A DNA stretch of 64,000 bases from positions 62,001 through 126,000 of the forward strand of contig CAYUMU010000002.1 of the NCBI GenBank assembly GCA_964445985.1. The letters are read 5' to 3'. This document shows, in pieces, positions 34,136 through 42,955 of the stretch (the first letter of the stretch is position 1; each line of letters opens with the position of its first letter). The DNA comes from CAYUMU01 sp964445985 (GTDB lineage: Bacteria > Planctomycetota > Planctomycetia > Pirellulales > S012-138). The position numbers were made by a program, and so were the translations under genes. The notes beneath the pieces are model-generated. The model saw nothing but the letters and a program-made list of their open reading frames with translations. It did not search any database and had not been told where the DNA came from.

Positions 34136-35941
34136 TTGTTGAACCCGTCGCTCAAACAGGCCGCGGCGGCAAGCCTCATCGCTGTTGTCGCCTCCGTTCT
34201 CACCCTCGCAGCACCGGCCCTCACAGCACCGGCCCTCACAGCGCCGGCCCTCACAGCGCCGGCCCTCACAGCGCCGGCCCTCACTGTGCCGGCCCGCGCA
34301 GCCGAAGTTACCGGCATTCGCGCCGTGCACCGCCACGGCCAGACATTCATCACCTGGCACGACGCCGCGGAAGGCGCTGCGGGGGCGGAGTTTCGCTATA
34401 GCCTGTATCGCGCCGGCCAACCCATCACTGCCGCAAACCTGGCCGAGGCCGAGCTCTGCTACCGCGGCGTCCTCAACAATTCGGCCAAGCTATACGGAGC
34501 GGCCTTCAACCGGGCCGATCGGCTCGATCCGGCAAAGCCGTATGCGATTATCGAGGAGGGGGGCGCGCCGCTGCCTTCCTGGAGCGGCCTGGCCGTCCGC
34601 ACCGTAAAGACGGCCGGCCCCAGCTGGTACGCCATCGTCGCCACCGATGAAAAGTTGAACGCCCTGAGTACCGTTGTTCCAGGCCAAAGTGCCACCACCG
34701 CCGCCGTCGCCGAGCAGCCGGCGCCCATCCAGCCTATCAAGCTCTTCGACTCGAACCGCCGCGAAGGTCCGTATGTGGCCTCCACCAGAATCACAGGGCA
34801 ACCCGACCTCCCCTTGCATGTAACCCTGCACGGCAGCCAGGGACGCGGCGGCGGGGCCGGCGAATATGGCGACTACTATCTCTTCTTTGGAACTCCAGAA
34901 ATGGGGTATCGCGATGGTTTGCCCGGCGTCTTTTCCGTTTCCGAGTACCATCGCCCAGAGGGAAATCAGCTCTTGCTGCGGCTGCGAGACGCCATCGAGC
35001 ATCCCAGCGGAACCCGCGCCATGGAAACCTTCTGGTTTGGCTACCTGTGCGTGCCGCAAGGGGCGCGGCACCCGGAGCCGCGGGTTTATCCCTTCACCGA
35101 AAACCAGATTCTCTGGACGACCCAATGGGTCGCAAAACACTATCAGGCAGACGCCCACCGCATCTCGATCGGCGGCAGTTCGTCGGGAGCGGTGGGAGCC
35201 AACAACGTCGGTTTCCGGCATCCCGAGTTGTTTGCGGCCGCCTTCCCCATTGTGGGCCGAGTTCGCCGCGTGCCGGCCATAGCCCTGGAAGGCAAGTTCG
35301 ATCGGGAGCAGGGGGCGCTAATGTCGGATGGCAAGACCGCCTACTACGATCGCGTGGATGGGCCCCGGTTCGCCGCCGAGCACCACGCCGACCTGCCCTT
35401 TCTCGGCTGGTCGTGCGGCCGCCACGACGGTTACGCCACCTGGCAAGAACACATCGATATGGTCCAGGCCCTGACCGCCTCGCATCACGGCTTTGCCTTT
35501 TCGTGGAACAACGGCAATCACTCCAGCGGCGGCCAGGCCCGCCAGGTGCTCGACCGTTACTACCCTTCCGCACGCTTCGCCAACAACCGCAGCTACCCGG
35601 CCTTCGGCAACAGTTCGCTCAACCACAACATGGGAAGCGGCGACCCAGCGGATGGTGATCCGGTCGGCGGCATCAATCTCGGTTTCACCTGGAATGCCGT
35701 CGTCGATGAGCCCCGGCGCTGGTCGGTAAAACTTGCCAACGAACTGGCCCAACAAGAGATGACCGTGGACGTAACGCCGCGCCGCTGCCAGAAATTCCAG
35801 GCCCAGCCGGGCGACGTCTTTCAGTGGACCAGTTCCACCGCAGGCTCCGGAACGGTCGCCGCCGACAAGTGGGGGCTGGTAACCATCCAGCAAGTGAAGA
35901 TTCTGCCGGGCCAGGAAACGCTGCTCACCATTGGCAAATGA
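34136..35941 (+). CDS. Exported alpha/beta hydrolase (esterase-like)
   Basis: The likely start is a TTG at 34136 with AGGAA upstream, giving a 601-residue protein. Its signal peptide is extended by five A-P-A-L-T repeats (from the 15-bp repeat at 34,211). An N-terminal fibronectin-like domain (VTGIRAVHRHGQTFITWHDA) is followed by a hydrolase domain: VTLHGSQGRGGG, then the nucleophile elbow IGGSSSGAVGANN, with GWSCGRHDGYATWQEHIDM and FSWNNGNHSS as probable acid/His regions. It lies after the PQQ gene but is separated from it by 231 bases and a hairpin, so it may be transcribed separately. Substrate unknown; feruloyl or carbohydrate esterases have similar architectures. Confidence 0.78.
   Translation: MLNPSLKQAAAASLIAVVASVLTLAAPALTAPALTAPALTAPALTAPALTVPARAAEVTGIRAVHRHGQTFITWHDAAEGAAGAEFRYSLYRAGQPITAANLAEAELCYRGVLNNSAKLYGAAFNRADRLDPAKPYAIIEEGGAPLPSWSGLAVRTVKTAGPSWYAIVATDEKLNALSTVVPGQSATTAAVAEQPAPIQPIKLFDSNRREGPYVASTRITGQPDLPLHVTLHGSQGRGGGAGEYGDYYLFFGTPEMGYRDGLPGVFSVSEYHRPEGNQLLLRLRDAIEHPSGTRAMETFWFGYLCVPQGARHPEPRVYPFTENQILWTTQWVAKHYQADAHRISIGGSSSGAVGANNVGFRHPELFAAAFPIVGRVRRVPAIALEGKFDREQGALMSDGKTAYYDRVDGPRFAAEHHADLPFLGWSCGRHDGYATWQEHIDMVQALTASHHGFAFSWNNGNHSSGGQARQVLDRYYPSARFANNRSYPAFGNSSLNHNMGSGDPADGDPVGGINLGFTWNAVVDEPRRWSVKLANELAQQEMTVDVTPRRCQKFQAQPGDVFQWTSSTAGSGTVAADKWGLVTIQQVKILPGQETLLTIGK
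34211..34300 (+). repeat. Five-copy 15-bp in-frame tandem repeat in signal region
   Basis: Five copies of GCRCCGGCCCTCACA (34211-34285, last base of the fifth changed) are followed by one degenerate copy (34286-34300). They encode A-P-A-L-T five times in the end of the signal peptide. Slippage would change signal-peptide length without breaking the frame. Confidence 0.93.
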
Positions 35942-36164
35942 TGCCGCCTTTACACCGCCAGGCCGCGAAAACGTCTCACAGTTCCGGCTTCCCTTCGTAA
36001 ACCCAATATCGAGGCCCATTTCGTACACCGGGGTACGGTCTCCCGCCCGGCTCCTCATTCGAGCGCCGTCTTGGTAAGATAAAAGTCTCGGGCGCGGCCA
36101 GGAAGGCCGCGGAGCGTTGCTTCTTGGTTCGCCCTTCAGGGTTTTCAGCGAGGGGGGAAATGCC

Positions 36165-37781
36165 ATGGCCGCCAACTTGCCACGGGAAGGCGATCCGCTC
36201 AGCCAACCGGTTGCAGACGAGCTCGCCACCAGCGAAGCTCGTCTGCGCGCGCTGCTCGAGGCGGCCGTCGATGCCATTGTCAGCATCGACGAGCAGGGCA
36301 TCATCCAAATGTTCAACCCGGCGGCCGAGCGCGCGTTCGGCTATTCGGCTCAGGAAGTCATCGGCCAGCCGGTCACCCTGCTCATGCCCCCGCCGTATCG
36401 GCATGAGCACGATGGATATCTGGCCAATTATCTTGCCACGGGTCACAAGAAAATCATTGGAATTGGCCGGGAGGTCGTCGGGCTCCGCAAGGATGGCGCC
36501 GTGTTTCCCCTGGACCTCTCCGTGGCAGAGGCGCGGCTCGGCGACTGGCGCGTCTTCGTCGGCATCATTCGCGACATCAGCGAACGCAAGCGCACCGAAG
36601 AACGGTTCCGGCTCGTCGTCGAGTCGGCGCCCAACGCAATCGTGATGGTCAACGCCGCCGGCGACATTGTTCTGGCGAACACCCAGGCTGAAAAATTCTT
36701 CGGCTATCGCCCCGATGAATTGGTTGGGCAGTCGGTGGAAATCCTGGTCCCCGAGCGCTATCGCGACCAGCACGCCGCTCTGCGCGCCAGCTTTTTCGCC
36801 TCCCCCATGGCGCGCCCCATGGGAGCGGGTCGCGATCTCCACGGGCGCCGCAAAGACGGCAGCGAATTCCCCATCGAGATCGGCCTGACTCCCATTCAAA
36901 CCAGCGAAGGGCTCCTGGTCCTCAGCACCATTGTCGACATCACCCAGCGAAAACAGGTGGAGGCCTCGCTGCACCACAGTCACCGCGAGCTCAAGCGCGC
37001 CGTGGGCGAATTGCAGTCGAAAAACGAAGAAGTCCGCGCCATGACGCAGCAGCTCTGGCAGGCCGCCAAGCTGGCCACCGTTGGCGAGCTGGCCGCGAGT
37101 ATCGCCCACGAATTGAACAATCCGCTGGCCACCATTCGGCTGCGGATTGAATCCGCTTGTGCCCGCACCCCGCCCGACGATCCGCGCCGCCGCTTGCTGG
37201 AAATCGTCGATCAGGAATCGAAGCGCATGGCCGACCTGGTAGCGAACCTTCTGCAATTCTCGCGGCGCGGCGACGGCCGCGCCTCCACCGTCGATGTTCG
37301 CGAAGAACTCACCAAGGCCGTCGAGCTGATCCACCATCATTTGCGCAAGCGGCTGATCTCGCTCGTGCAGGAGTTCGCCCCCGATACTCCCACCATCTTT
37401 GCCGACCGGCAGAAGTTGCGGCAGGTCTTTCTCAACCTTCTCACCAACGCCAACGATGCCATGCCAGAAGGTGGGACTCTCACGCTCCGCACAACCGCTG
37501 CCACCCTCCCTAATGGCAAACCCGCGGTGCGAATCGAGTTCCAAGACACCGGCGTGGGCATCCCGTCCGAAAATCTGGGTAGAATCATGGAACCGTTCTT
37601 CACCACCAAGGCCGAGGGAGAGGGTACCGGGCTTGGCCTGGCCATCTGCCGCCGAGTCGTATTGGAACACCAGGGAACCATCGATGTCGAAAGCCAAACC
37701 GGCCAGGGGACCATGGTGCGCATCCTGCTGCACGTGGGCAACGGCGCCAATGTTTCCCATCTTCGCGCTTCGCCGCAGTGA
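36165..37781 (+). CDS. NtrB-type sensor histidine kinase with two PAS domains
   Basis: The ATG at 36165 follows a GAGGGGGG ribosome-site-like run. The 538-residue soluble protein has PAS1 (AAVDAIVSIDEQGIIQMFNP), PAS2 (SAPNAIVMVNAAGDIVLANT), a short coiled-coil linker, and HisKA with H315 in SIAHELNNPLAT. The HATPase domain has N box NLLTNANDAMPEGG, G1 DTGVGIP, F box EPFFTTK and G2 GTGLGLAI. All catalytic boxes are intact. There is no membrane segment, so it senses a cytoplasmic signal, possibly redox or oxygen through PAS; no haem or flavin residues are evident. It is encoded 62 bases before a sigma-54 activator, its probable partner. Confidence 0.93.
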   Translation: MAANLPREGDPLSQPVADELATSEARLRALLEAAVDAIVSIDEQGIIQMFNPAAERAFGYSAQEVIGQPVTLLMPPPYRHEHDGYLANYLATGHKKIIGIGREVVGLRKDGAVFPLDLSVAEARLGDWRVFVGIIRDISERKRTEERFRLVVESAPNAIVMVNAAGDIVLANTQAEKFFGYRPDELVGQSVEILVPERYRDQHAALRASFFASPMARPMGAGRDLHGRRKDGSEFPIEIGLTPIQTSEGLLVLSTIVDITQRKQVEASLHHSHRELKRAVGELQSKNEEVRAMTQQLWQAAKLATVGELAASIAHELNNPLATIRLRIESACARTPPDDPRRRLLEIVDQESKRMADLVANLLQFSRRGDGRASTVDVREELTKAVELIHHHLRKRLISLVQEFAPDTPTIFADRQKLRQVFLNLLTNANDAMPEGGTLTLRTTAATLPNGKPAVRIEFQDTGVGIPSENLGRIMEPFFTTKAEGEGTGLGLAICRRVVLEHQGTIDVESQTGQGTMVRILLHVGNGANVSHLRASPQ

Positions 37782-37843
37782 AGCGTCGAGCACGACGACC
37801 CCGCGTCGTCTGCCAGATTTTATCGTGCTGGAAAGGATGAATC

Positions 37844-39238
37844 ATGCCTGAACCCAAGGCCGGTCGTCTCCTCATCGTCGACGACGAAGTCGAACTGAAA
37901 CACGCCTTGTGCGAAGCCCTGGCCGACGAAGGGTTCGACACGGTGGGAGCCGCCAGCGGTGGCGAAGCGCTCCAGCTGTTCGCCACGCAAGATTTCGATT
38001 TGCTGCTCAGCGATCTGATGATGCCCGGCATCGACGGCATCCAGTTGCTCCGCCAGGCTTTGGAGATCGATCCTCACCTCGTCGGAATCATCATGACAGG
38101 GCAAGGCGCCATTGCCACCGCCGTCGAGGCCATGAAGGTCGGCGCTTTCGATTACGTGCTCAAGCCCTTCAATCTTCAGTCCATGTTGCCCATCCTCAAC
38201 CGCGCCCTCGAAGTCCGGCGGTTGCGCGCCGAAAACGTCCGCCTCCGGCAATACGTCGCCCGGCTCAGTTACGAATCGACTCGCTACCAGATGATCGGCT
38301 CAGGCTCGGGCATGCGGCGTGTGTTTCAGCTCATCGAAAAGGTCGCCCCCACCGACGCCACCGTGCTGATTCGCGGCCAAAGCGGCACGGGCAAGGAACT
38401 GGTCGCTCGGGCTCTGCACCATAACAGCCCTCGCCGCGGCGGGCCGCTGGTCACCGTCAACTGTGCCGCCTTGCAAGAAACCTTGCTGGAGAGCGACCTT
38501 TTCGGCCACGAGAAAGGCGCGTTCACCGGCGCCGTTCAGGCCAAGCAAGGCCTGATCGAGGTCGCCGAGGGAGGCACGCTCTTCATTGACGAAGTGGCCG
38601 AAATGGCGCCGGCGCTGCAAGCCAAACTGCTCCGCGTGCTCGAGGACGGACACTATCGGCGCGTGGGCGGCACCAAAGAATCCCATGCCAACGTCCGCAT
38701 CATCGCCGCCACCAACAAGCCGTTGGAAGACGAGCAAAAGGCGGGGCGTTTCCGCGAAGACCTGTACTACCGCCTCAACGTGGTCAGCATCGTCTTGCCG
38801 CCGCTGCGCGAACGGCGCGACGATATCCCCGAACTGGTGGAACACTTGTTGACCACGCGCTCCCTTGGCAAAGTCCGCTTCCAGGTAGACCCCGCCGCGA
38901 TGCAGGCCCTGTTGAACTACCGTTGGCCCGGCAATATTCGTGAGCTGGCCAACGTGCTGGAGCGCGCCCAGATTCTCGCGGAAGAAAATCGCATCACCCT
39001 CGACGACCTGCCCGAAACGCTGCTCACCGCGCCGGCCCTGGCCGTGGAGCCCAACGCCGGCATTCTCAACCTCCACGAAACCGAAAAACGCAACGTTCGG
39101 GCTGCTCTACGGCAAGAGAACGGCAACAAAGTCCACGCCGCCAAGGCCCTCGGAATCAGCCGCCGCGCCCTCTACCGCCTCATCGAGAAATACGGCCTGG
39201 AAGATTCCCGCAACGACGCCTGGGCCGGCGCCAGCTGA
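37844..39238 (+). CDS. NtrC-family sigma-54-dependent response regulator
   Basis: The 464-residue protein has a receiver domain with D57 in LLLSDLMMPG. The AAA+ domain has Walker A GQSGTGKE (variant of the usual GESGTGKE), the sigma-54 contact loop GAFTGA, Walker B GGTLFIDE, and an R-finger region in RFREDLYYRLNVVSI. A Fis-type helix-turn-helix ends the protein (HAAKALGISRRALYRLIEKY). All motifs needed for sigma-54 activation are present. It is co-oriented with and just downstream of the PAS kinase, so the two form a two-component pair. I saw no convincing sigma-54 promoter in the window, so the target genes are unknown. Confidence 0.94.
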   Translation: MPEPKAGRLLIVDDEVELKHALCEALADEGFDTVGAASGGEALQLFATQDFDLLLSDLMMPGIDGIQLLRQALEIDPHLVGIIMTGQGAIATAVEAMKVGAFDYVLKPFNLQSMLPILNRALEVRRLRAENVRLRQYVARLSYESTRYQMIGSGSGMRRVFQLIEKVAPTDATVLIRGQSGTGKELVARALHHNSPRRGGPLVTVNCAALQETLLESDLFGHEKGAFTGAVQAKQGLIEVAEGGTLFIDEVAEMAPALQAKLLRVLEDGHYRRVGGTKESHANVRIIAATNKPLEDEQKAGRFREDLYYRLNVVSIVLPPLRERRDDIPELVEHLLTTRSLGKVRFQVDPAAMQALLNYRWPGNIRELANVLERAQILAEENRITLDDLPETLLTAPALAVEPNAGILNLHETEKRNVRAALRQENGNKVHAAKALGISRRALYRLIEKYGLEDSRNDAWAGAS

Positions 39239-39295
39239 TCCGCTTGCGCTGCGGCCCTGGAGGGGTCATTCATTCCCGGCGGCCAATTGGTCCAT

Positions 39296-39341
39296 AAAAA
39301 AAGCCGATTCGCCACCCACGCGCGGTTGGGGCGAATCGGCT
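39296..39341 (-). terminator. Intrinsic terminator of the glutathione peroxidase gene
   Basis: A perfect 12-bp stem (39302-39313 with 39330-39341) spans a 16-base loop. On the minus strand it is followed by seven T's (39302-39296). It lies 24-69 bases past the peroxidase stop. It could also act for the convergent ntrC-like gene, though without a T-run in that direction. Confidence 0.85.
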
Positions 39342-39364
39342 GGGGTTGATTCCGCTCGATGGCG

Positions 39365-39946
39365 TTACTTCTTCAGTTCGGCTTCGATCGCCGAGGTTAC
39401 TTCGGGCGATTGAGGGCCGGTCTTGGGGGCGAAGCGGCCAGCGACTTTGCCATCGCGGCCGATCAAGAACTTCTCAAAATTCCACTTCACCTTGCCAGCG
39501 GTTTCAGCGCCGGTTTTTTCGCTGGTGAGCAGCTTGTACAGGTCGCAGGCCTCGTCGCCGTTCACATCCACCTTGTTGAGCATGTCGAAGGTCACGCCGT
39601 ACTTGGTGGAGCAAAACTCAGCGATTTGCAGCGAACTGCCGGGCTCTTGCTTGCCAAACTGGTTGCAGGGCACGCCCACCACGGCCAGGCCTTGGTCTTT
39701 GTACTTGTCGTGCAACTGTTGCAGCCCAGCGTACTGCGGGGTGTTGCCGCAACGGCTGGCCACGTTCACGAACAGCACCACTTTGCCTTCGTACTTCTTC
39801 AAATCCACCGGCTTGCCGTCCAAGCCTTCCATGGTGAAGTTCAACACGGCGGGGGTCTCCTCGGCTTTCTTGTCGGCGGCAACGCCAACGGCGGGCAAAA
39901 ACGCAATCGCGGCCAGCAGGCGCCAAACGGGCGAGCTCTTTTTCAT
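39365..39946 (-). CDS. Exported glutathione peroxidase-family protein (Cys type)
   Basis: The 193-residue protein starts at MKKSSPVWRLLAAIAFLPAV, a Sec signal peptide. The peroxidatic cysteine is C66 in NVASRCGNTPQYAGL. The second signature PCNQFGKQEPGSS and the KWNFEKFLIGRDGKV block complete the thioredoxin-fold GPx. The active site is cysteine, not selenocysteine. It probably reduces hydroperoxides in the periplasm; many bacterial members use thioredoxin-like donors in place of glutathione. It is a single gene with its own terminator. Confidence 0.93.
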   Translation of the reverse strand: MKKSSPVWRLLAAIAFLPAVGVAADKKAEETPAVLNFTMEGLDGKPVDLKKYEGKVVLFVNVASRCGNTPQYAGLQQLHDKYKDQGLAVVGVPCNQFGKQEPGSSLQIAEFCSTKYGVTFDMLNKVDVNGDEACDLYKLLTSEKTGAETAGKVKWNFEKFLIGRDGKVAGRFAPKTGPQSPEVTSAIEAELKK

Positions 39947-40138
39947 CGTGGGCAATCTCTCAATAAATAGGGTGGGGGTCGGCGGCCGAAAAGGCTGGTT
40001 CGCAATGACTCGGCCGGCATGCTGGGTAGCATTGTAATGCCGCCCGCAGGGGGTCGGCAACAATTTCACGGACAGTTCTTCACAGGCAATTCTGTATTTC
40101 TTCGCCAGCCAGGCAGCGGCAAGCGCAGGGGCCACGGC

Positions 40139-41266
40139 CTAAAACGTCGACTTGTCGAGGATTTTCTTGAGCACCGGCTCAAAGGCGTTGGCGTGCCGCC
40201 AGAAGCCCAGGTCGTTGGGGTGCGAACCGTCGGTGGTGTCGTCGCGGTCGTTGCCCAAGAGCAATTCACCCTTCAGGTAATGCAGACCTTTCACGCCGCC
40301 CGCCTGCAGGTTCTTGTACGCGGTTTGCAACGCCTGCCGGGCGGCCTGATGCCGATCTTGCTTCTCCGGAATAAACGGCGTATTGGCGTAGGTGCGGTCT
40401 TCCACCAGCAGGATGGGCGTATCGGGCCGGGCCGCGCGGAGTTGCCGCACCAGCGGTTCCGCCTTCTCGGCCACTTCGGCGCCTTGCATGTTGGGCAGGC
40501 AATCGATGATGTAGACGGCCCCGTCGAGCTCGCAGAGAAGCTCGCCCACCTCTTTTTCCATGCGGCCGTTCCCCGAGAAGCCCAGGTTGATCACCGGCCG
40601 GTTGAGCCGACGCCCCAAAATGGCAGGGTGAGGCATGCCGGGCCGCGAGGCACACGCGCCATGCGTGATCGAGGTTCCATAAAATACCAGCGGCTTTTCG
40701 GTTCGCGGCGCAATGGGCTCGAAGCTAGCCCCGGCCGGCACCCCAATCCGCAGATACTCGGTGCCGTTATAGAGTGGCAAATAAATGGTGTAGTTTCGCT
40801 TGCCGGGGGCGATGCCCGAGATGAGCTGGGTGTTCATCTGTTGCGCCGTGGGGCGGGCCACCGACAGCCAGCGGCTCTGGCCTTCGTCGTCGCTGGCATA
40901 CAGATCGAGCCCGCTCACGCCGGTGGCCGGCATGTGGGGCATGGCCAGGCTGGGCGAGGTCAGGGCGTAGTCGGCCGAAATGGCCGTGGCATCCGTGGAG
41001 AACTGGACAAGCATGCCAGCCGAATGCCGGCTGAGACTCCACACCGCGCCGCGAACCGATTTCTCGGCCTTGGCCGGCAGGCGGTCGAAGTACTTGGCGG
41101 TCTCGGTCCAGCCTTTGCCTTCCACGCCCCAATCTCGCACGTCGTGCCAGCGGATGCTGTCGGCGGTGGCAGGCTTTTGAGCCCTCGCCAGGCCGCCCAA
41201 AAATAGCGGCGCGGCCGAGGCGGCAGTCAGGGCCAGAAAGTCGCGGCGGGAGTGCATTTTATTCAT
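40139..41266 (-). CDS. Tat-exported SGNH-family hydrolase
   Basis: The protein from the ATG at 41266 has 375 residues and a twin-arginine signal (HSRRDFLALTAASAAPLFLG). An N-terminal beta-sandwich domain (~35-190) precedes the SGNH catalytic domain. Block I is VFYGTSITHG with S199 as nucleophile, block II NLGFSGNGRMEKE, and the acid/base pair is in DGSHPNDLGF. This architecture (jelly-roll plus SGNH) is common among planctomycete carbohydrate esterases. It lies 193 bases from the peroxidase gene on the same strand; a shared transcript is possible but not evident. Confidence 0.88.
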   Translation of the reverse strand: MNKMHSRRDFLALTAASAAPLFLGGLARAQKPATADSIRWHDVRDWGVEGKGWTETAKYFDRLPAKAEKSVRGAVWSLSRHSAGMLVQFSTDATAISADYALTSPSLAMPHMPATGVSGLDLYASDDEGQSRWLSVARPTAQQMNTQLISGIAPGKRNYTIYLPLYNGTEYLRIGVPAGASFEPIAPRTEKPLVFYGTSITHGACASRPGMPHPAILGRRLNRPVINLGFSGNGRMEKEVGELLCELDGAVYIIDCLPNMQGAEVAEKAEPLVRQLRAARPDTPILLVEDRTYANTPFIPEKQDRHQAARQALQTAYKNLQAGGVKGLHYLKGELLLGNDRDDTTDGSHPNDLGFWRHANAFEPVLKKILDKSTF

Positions 41267-41827
41267 CGGAAACCAGTTACCTTTGCTAAAGCAGGCCAAA
41301 TCGAGTTCAATAAAAGCAACGCTGGCGAAAAAAAACAACCGTGGCAGCAAAGCCCTGCCAGCAGCGCCTGGTTCTCTCGTCGCTAGGGTATACGCAAGTT
41401 GCCTGGATGCTCACACCTCGTCTATTTTGGAGAACTGGGTAGAATACAGCATGCGACCACGAAGGGTAACCGTCTTAGAATAACCACCCGCTCGGGGGTT
41501 GACTGCACAAACACCGTTAATTCCGCGGAGAAGTAAATCTGGTACGATCTTGCGTGTTGGGCCAGGGATATTGAACTGGCAGCCCCCAAATGGTCGAAAA
41601 CACCGACTAAGCGTCGGCCATGGTTGAGTTAGCAACAGCTGGCCGGATGCGTCAAACGTCGACACTACCTGTTAGCAGGCGTAGATTTTTCCACCGCGAA
41701 TGAGTCCCGGCGGCCCGTATCCGCCCCCCTTGCCCGTGCAAACCACTGCACTCGCCCAAGGCAGGGGCCGATCGATACGAATGCATGCCGGGATAGGGTT
41801 TTGCTCCGAATATGGGAGAGTTCCAAG
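41267..41827. other. 561-base gap, nothing recognised
   Basis: This stretch separates the divergent SGNH hydrolase and DUF1573 genes. Small open frames exist on both strands, but none shows a family motif, a credible start or normal codon pattern. It probably holds the divergent promoters. Confidence 0.5.
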
Positions 41828-42814
41828 GTGCGCTTCCGGCAGCTAATCTTGATGGCGGCTGTCTTGAACTTTGCCGGTTTGGCGAATGCTCAGGAATGGG
41901 CCAAGAAAATGTTCGACTCCCTGGGGCACGATTTTGGCACGGTCGTGCGCGGAGCCAAGGCCGAATATAAGTTCGAGATCACGAACTTGTATAAGGAAGA
42001 TGTCCACATTGTGTCCGTGGAATCGAGCTGCGGCTGCACCACGCCGCAAATCTCGAAGCAAACGCTCAAAACCTTCGAAAAGGCCGACATCCTGGCCGTT
42101 TTCAACACCCGCGCCTTCCTCGGCGCCAAAAACGCCGTGCTCACCGTCAGAATCGACCAGCCCTTCCCCGCCGAAGTTCAGCTTCGCATCGACGGTTACA
42201 TTCGGAGCGACGTGGTGCTGCACCCCGGCAGCGTGGAACTGGGAACCGTCGCGCAGGGCTCGCCCGCCGAAAAGCATATCGAAATCCTGTATGCGGGTCG
42301 CACTGACTGGCAAATTGTCGACGTCCGAACCACCAACGCCTACCTCGAAGCCGAACTAGCCGAGAAAAAACGCGGCGCTGGCGAGGTAGCCTATGACTTG
42401 TTGGTGCGGGTTCGCGGCGATGCCCCCGTGGGCTATATCAACGAACAACTGACCGTGGTCACCAACGATCAACGGCTCAAGACGTTCCCCGTGGATGTGT
42501 CGGGCAAAATCGAGTCCGATATTACGGTCAGCCCCTCGCCGCTGTTCTTCACGCCGCTAGCTCCCGGGAATTCCACCACCAAGCAATTGGTGGTTCGCGG
42601 CAAAAAGCCGTTCAAAATCACCAAGGTGCACTGCCAAGGTGGCGATTGTTTCGACGTGCAGTTCTCCGAGGACTCCAAGGTTTTGCACCTCATCCCGGTC
42701 ACGTTCACCGCCACCCAAGCGGGAAAATTCAACGGCAAAATCGCCATCGAAACCGATCTGGGGCCGGGCGTGGTTCCCAATGTCGAAATCCAGGCGTCCT
42801 GCGTCGAACCATAA
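41828..42814 (+). CDS. Exported DUF1573 protein
   Basis: The GTG at 41828 is preceded by GGGAGAG with seven bases of spacing; the TTG at 41801 is rejected. The 328-residue protein has a signal peptide (RFRQLILMAAVLNFAGLANA). The DUF1573 domain contains HDFGTVVRGAKAEYKFEITN and the conserved SSCGCTTP motif. Two further Ig-like beta domains follow (SVELGTVAQGSPAEKHIEIL; SPSPLFFTPLAPGNSTTKQL). The family is related to ASPM/SPD-2/Hydin-type Ig folds and is abundant at planctomycete cell surfaces; function unknown. Confidence 0.9.
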   Translation: MRFRQLILMAAVLNFAGLANAQEWAKKMFDSLGHDFGTVVRGAKAEYKFEITNLYKEDVHIVSVESSCGCTTPQISKQTLKTFEKADILAVFNTRAFLGAKNAVLTVRIDQPFPAEVQLRIDGYIRSDVVLHPGSVELGTVAQGSPAEKHIEILYAGRTDWQIVDVRTTNAYLEAELAEKKRGAGEVAYDLLVRVRGDAPVGYINEQLTVVTNDQRLKTFPVDVSGKIESDITVSPSPLFFTPLAPGNSTTKQLVVRGKKPFKITKVHCQGGDCFDVQFSEDSKVLHLIPVTFTATQAGKFNGKIAIETDLGPGVVPNVEIQASCVEP

Positions 42815-42955
42815 AACCGCGCGCCGGTTTCGAAGGCATTCCGCCCAAACGCCCAAGCTGCTTGCTTGGCGATCGCCACGGCTTGTGGCACAATGGACCA
42901 CAGTGGAGGCTGCCCGAGGGGGGCATGCTTCTCCCTGTCTCCGAGGTCCACGCTC

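Noticed and set aside
34211..34300. Possible CRISPR-like array (regularly repeated units)
   Set aside because: The units are 15 bp in direct tandem without spacers and are in frame inside a coding gene.
41411..41665. 84-residue minus-strand frame in the 41.3-41.8 kb gap
   Set aside because: No ribosome site, no motif, and random-looking composition.
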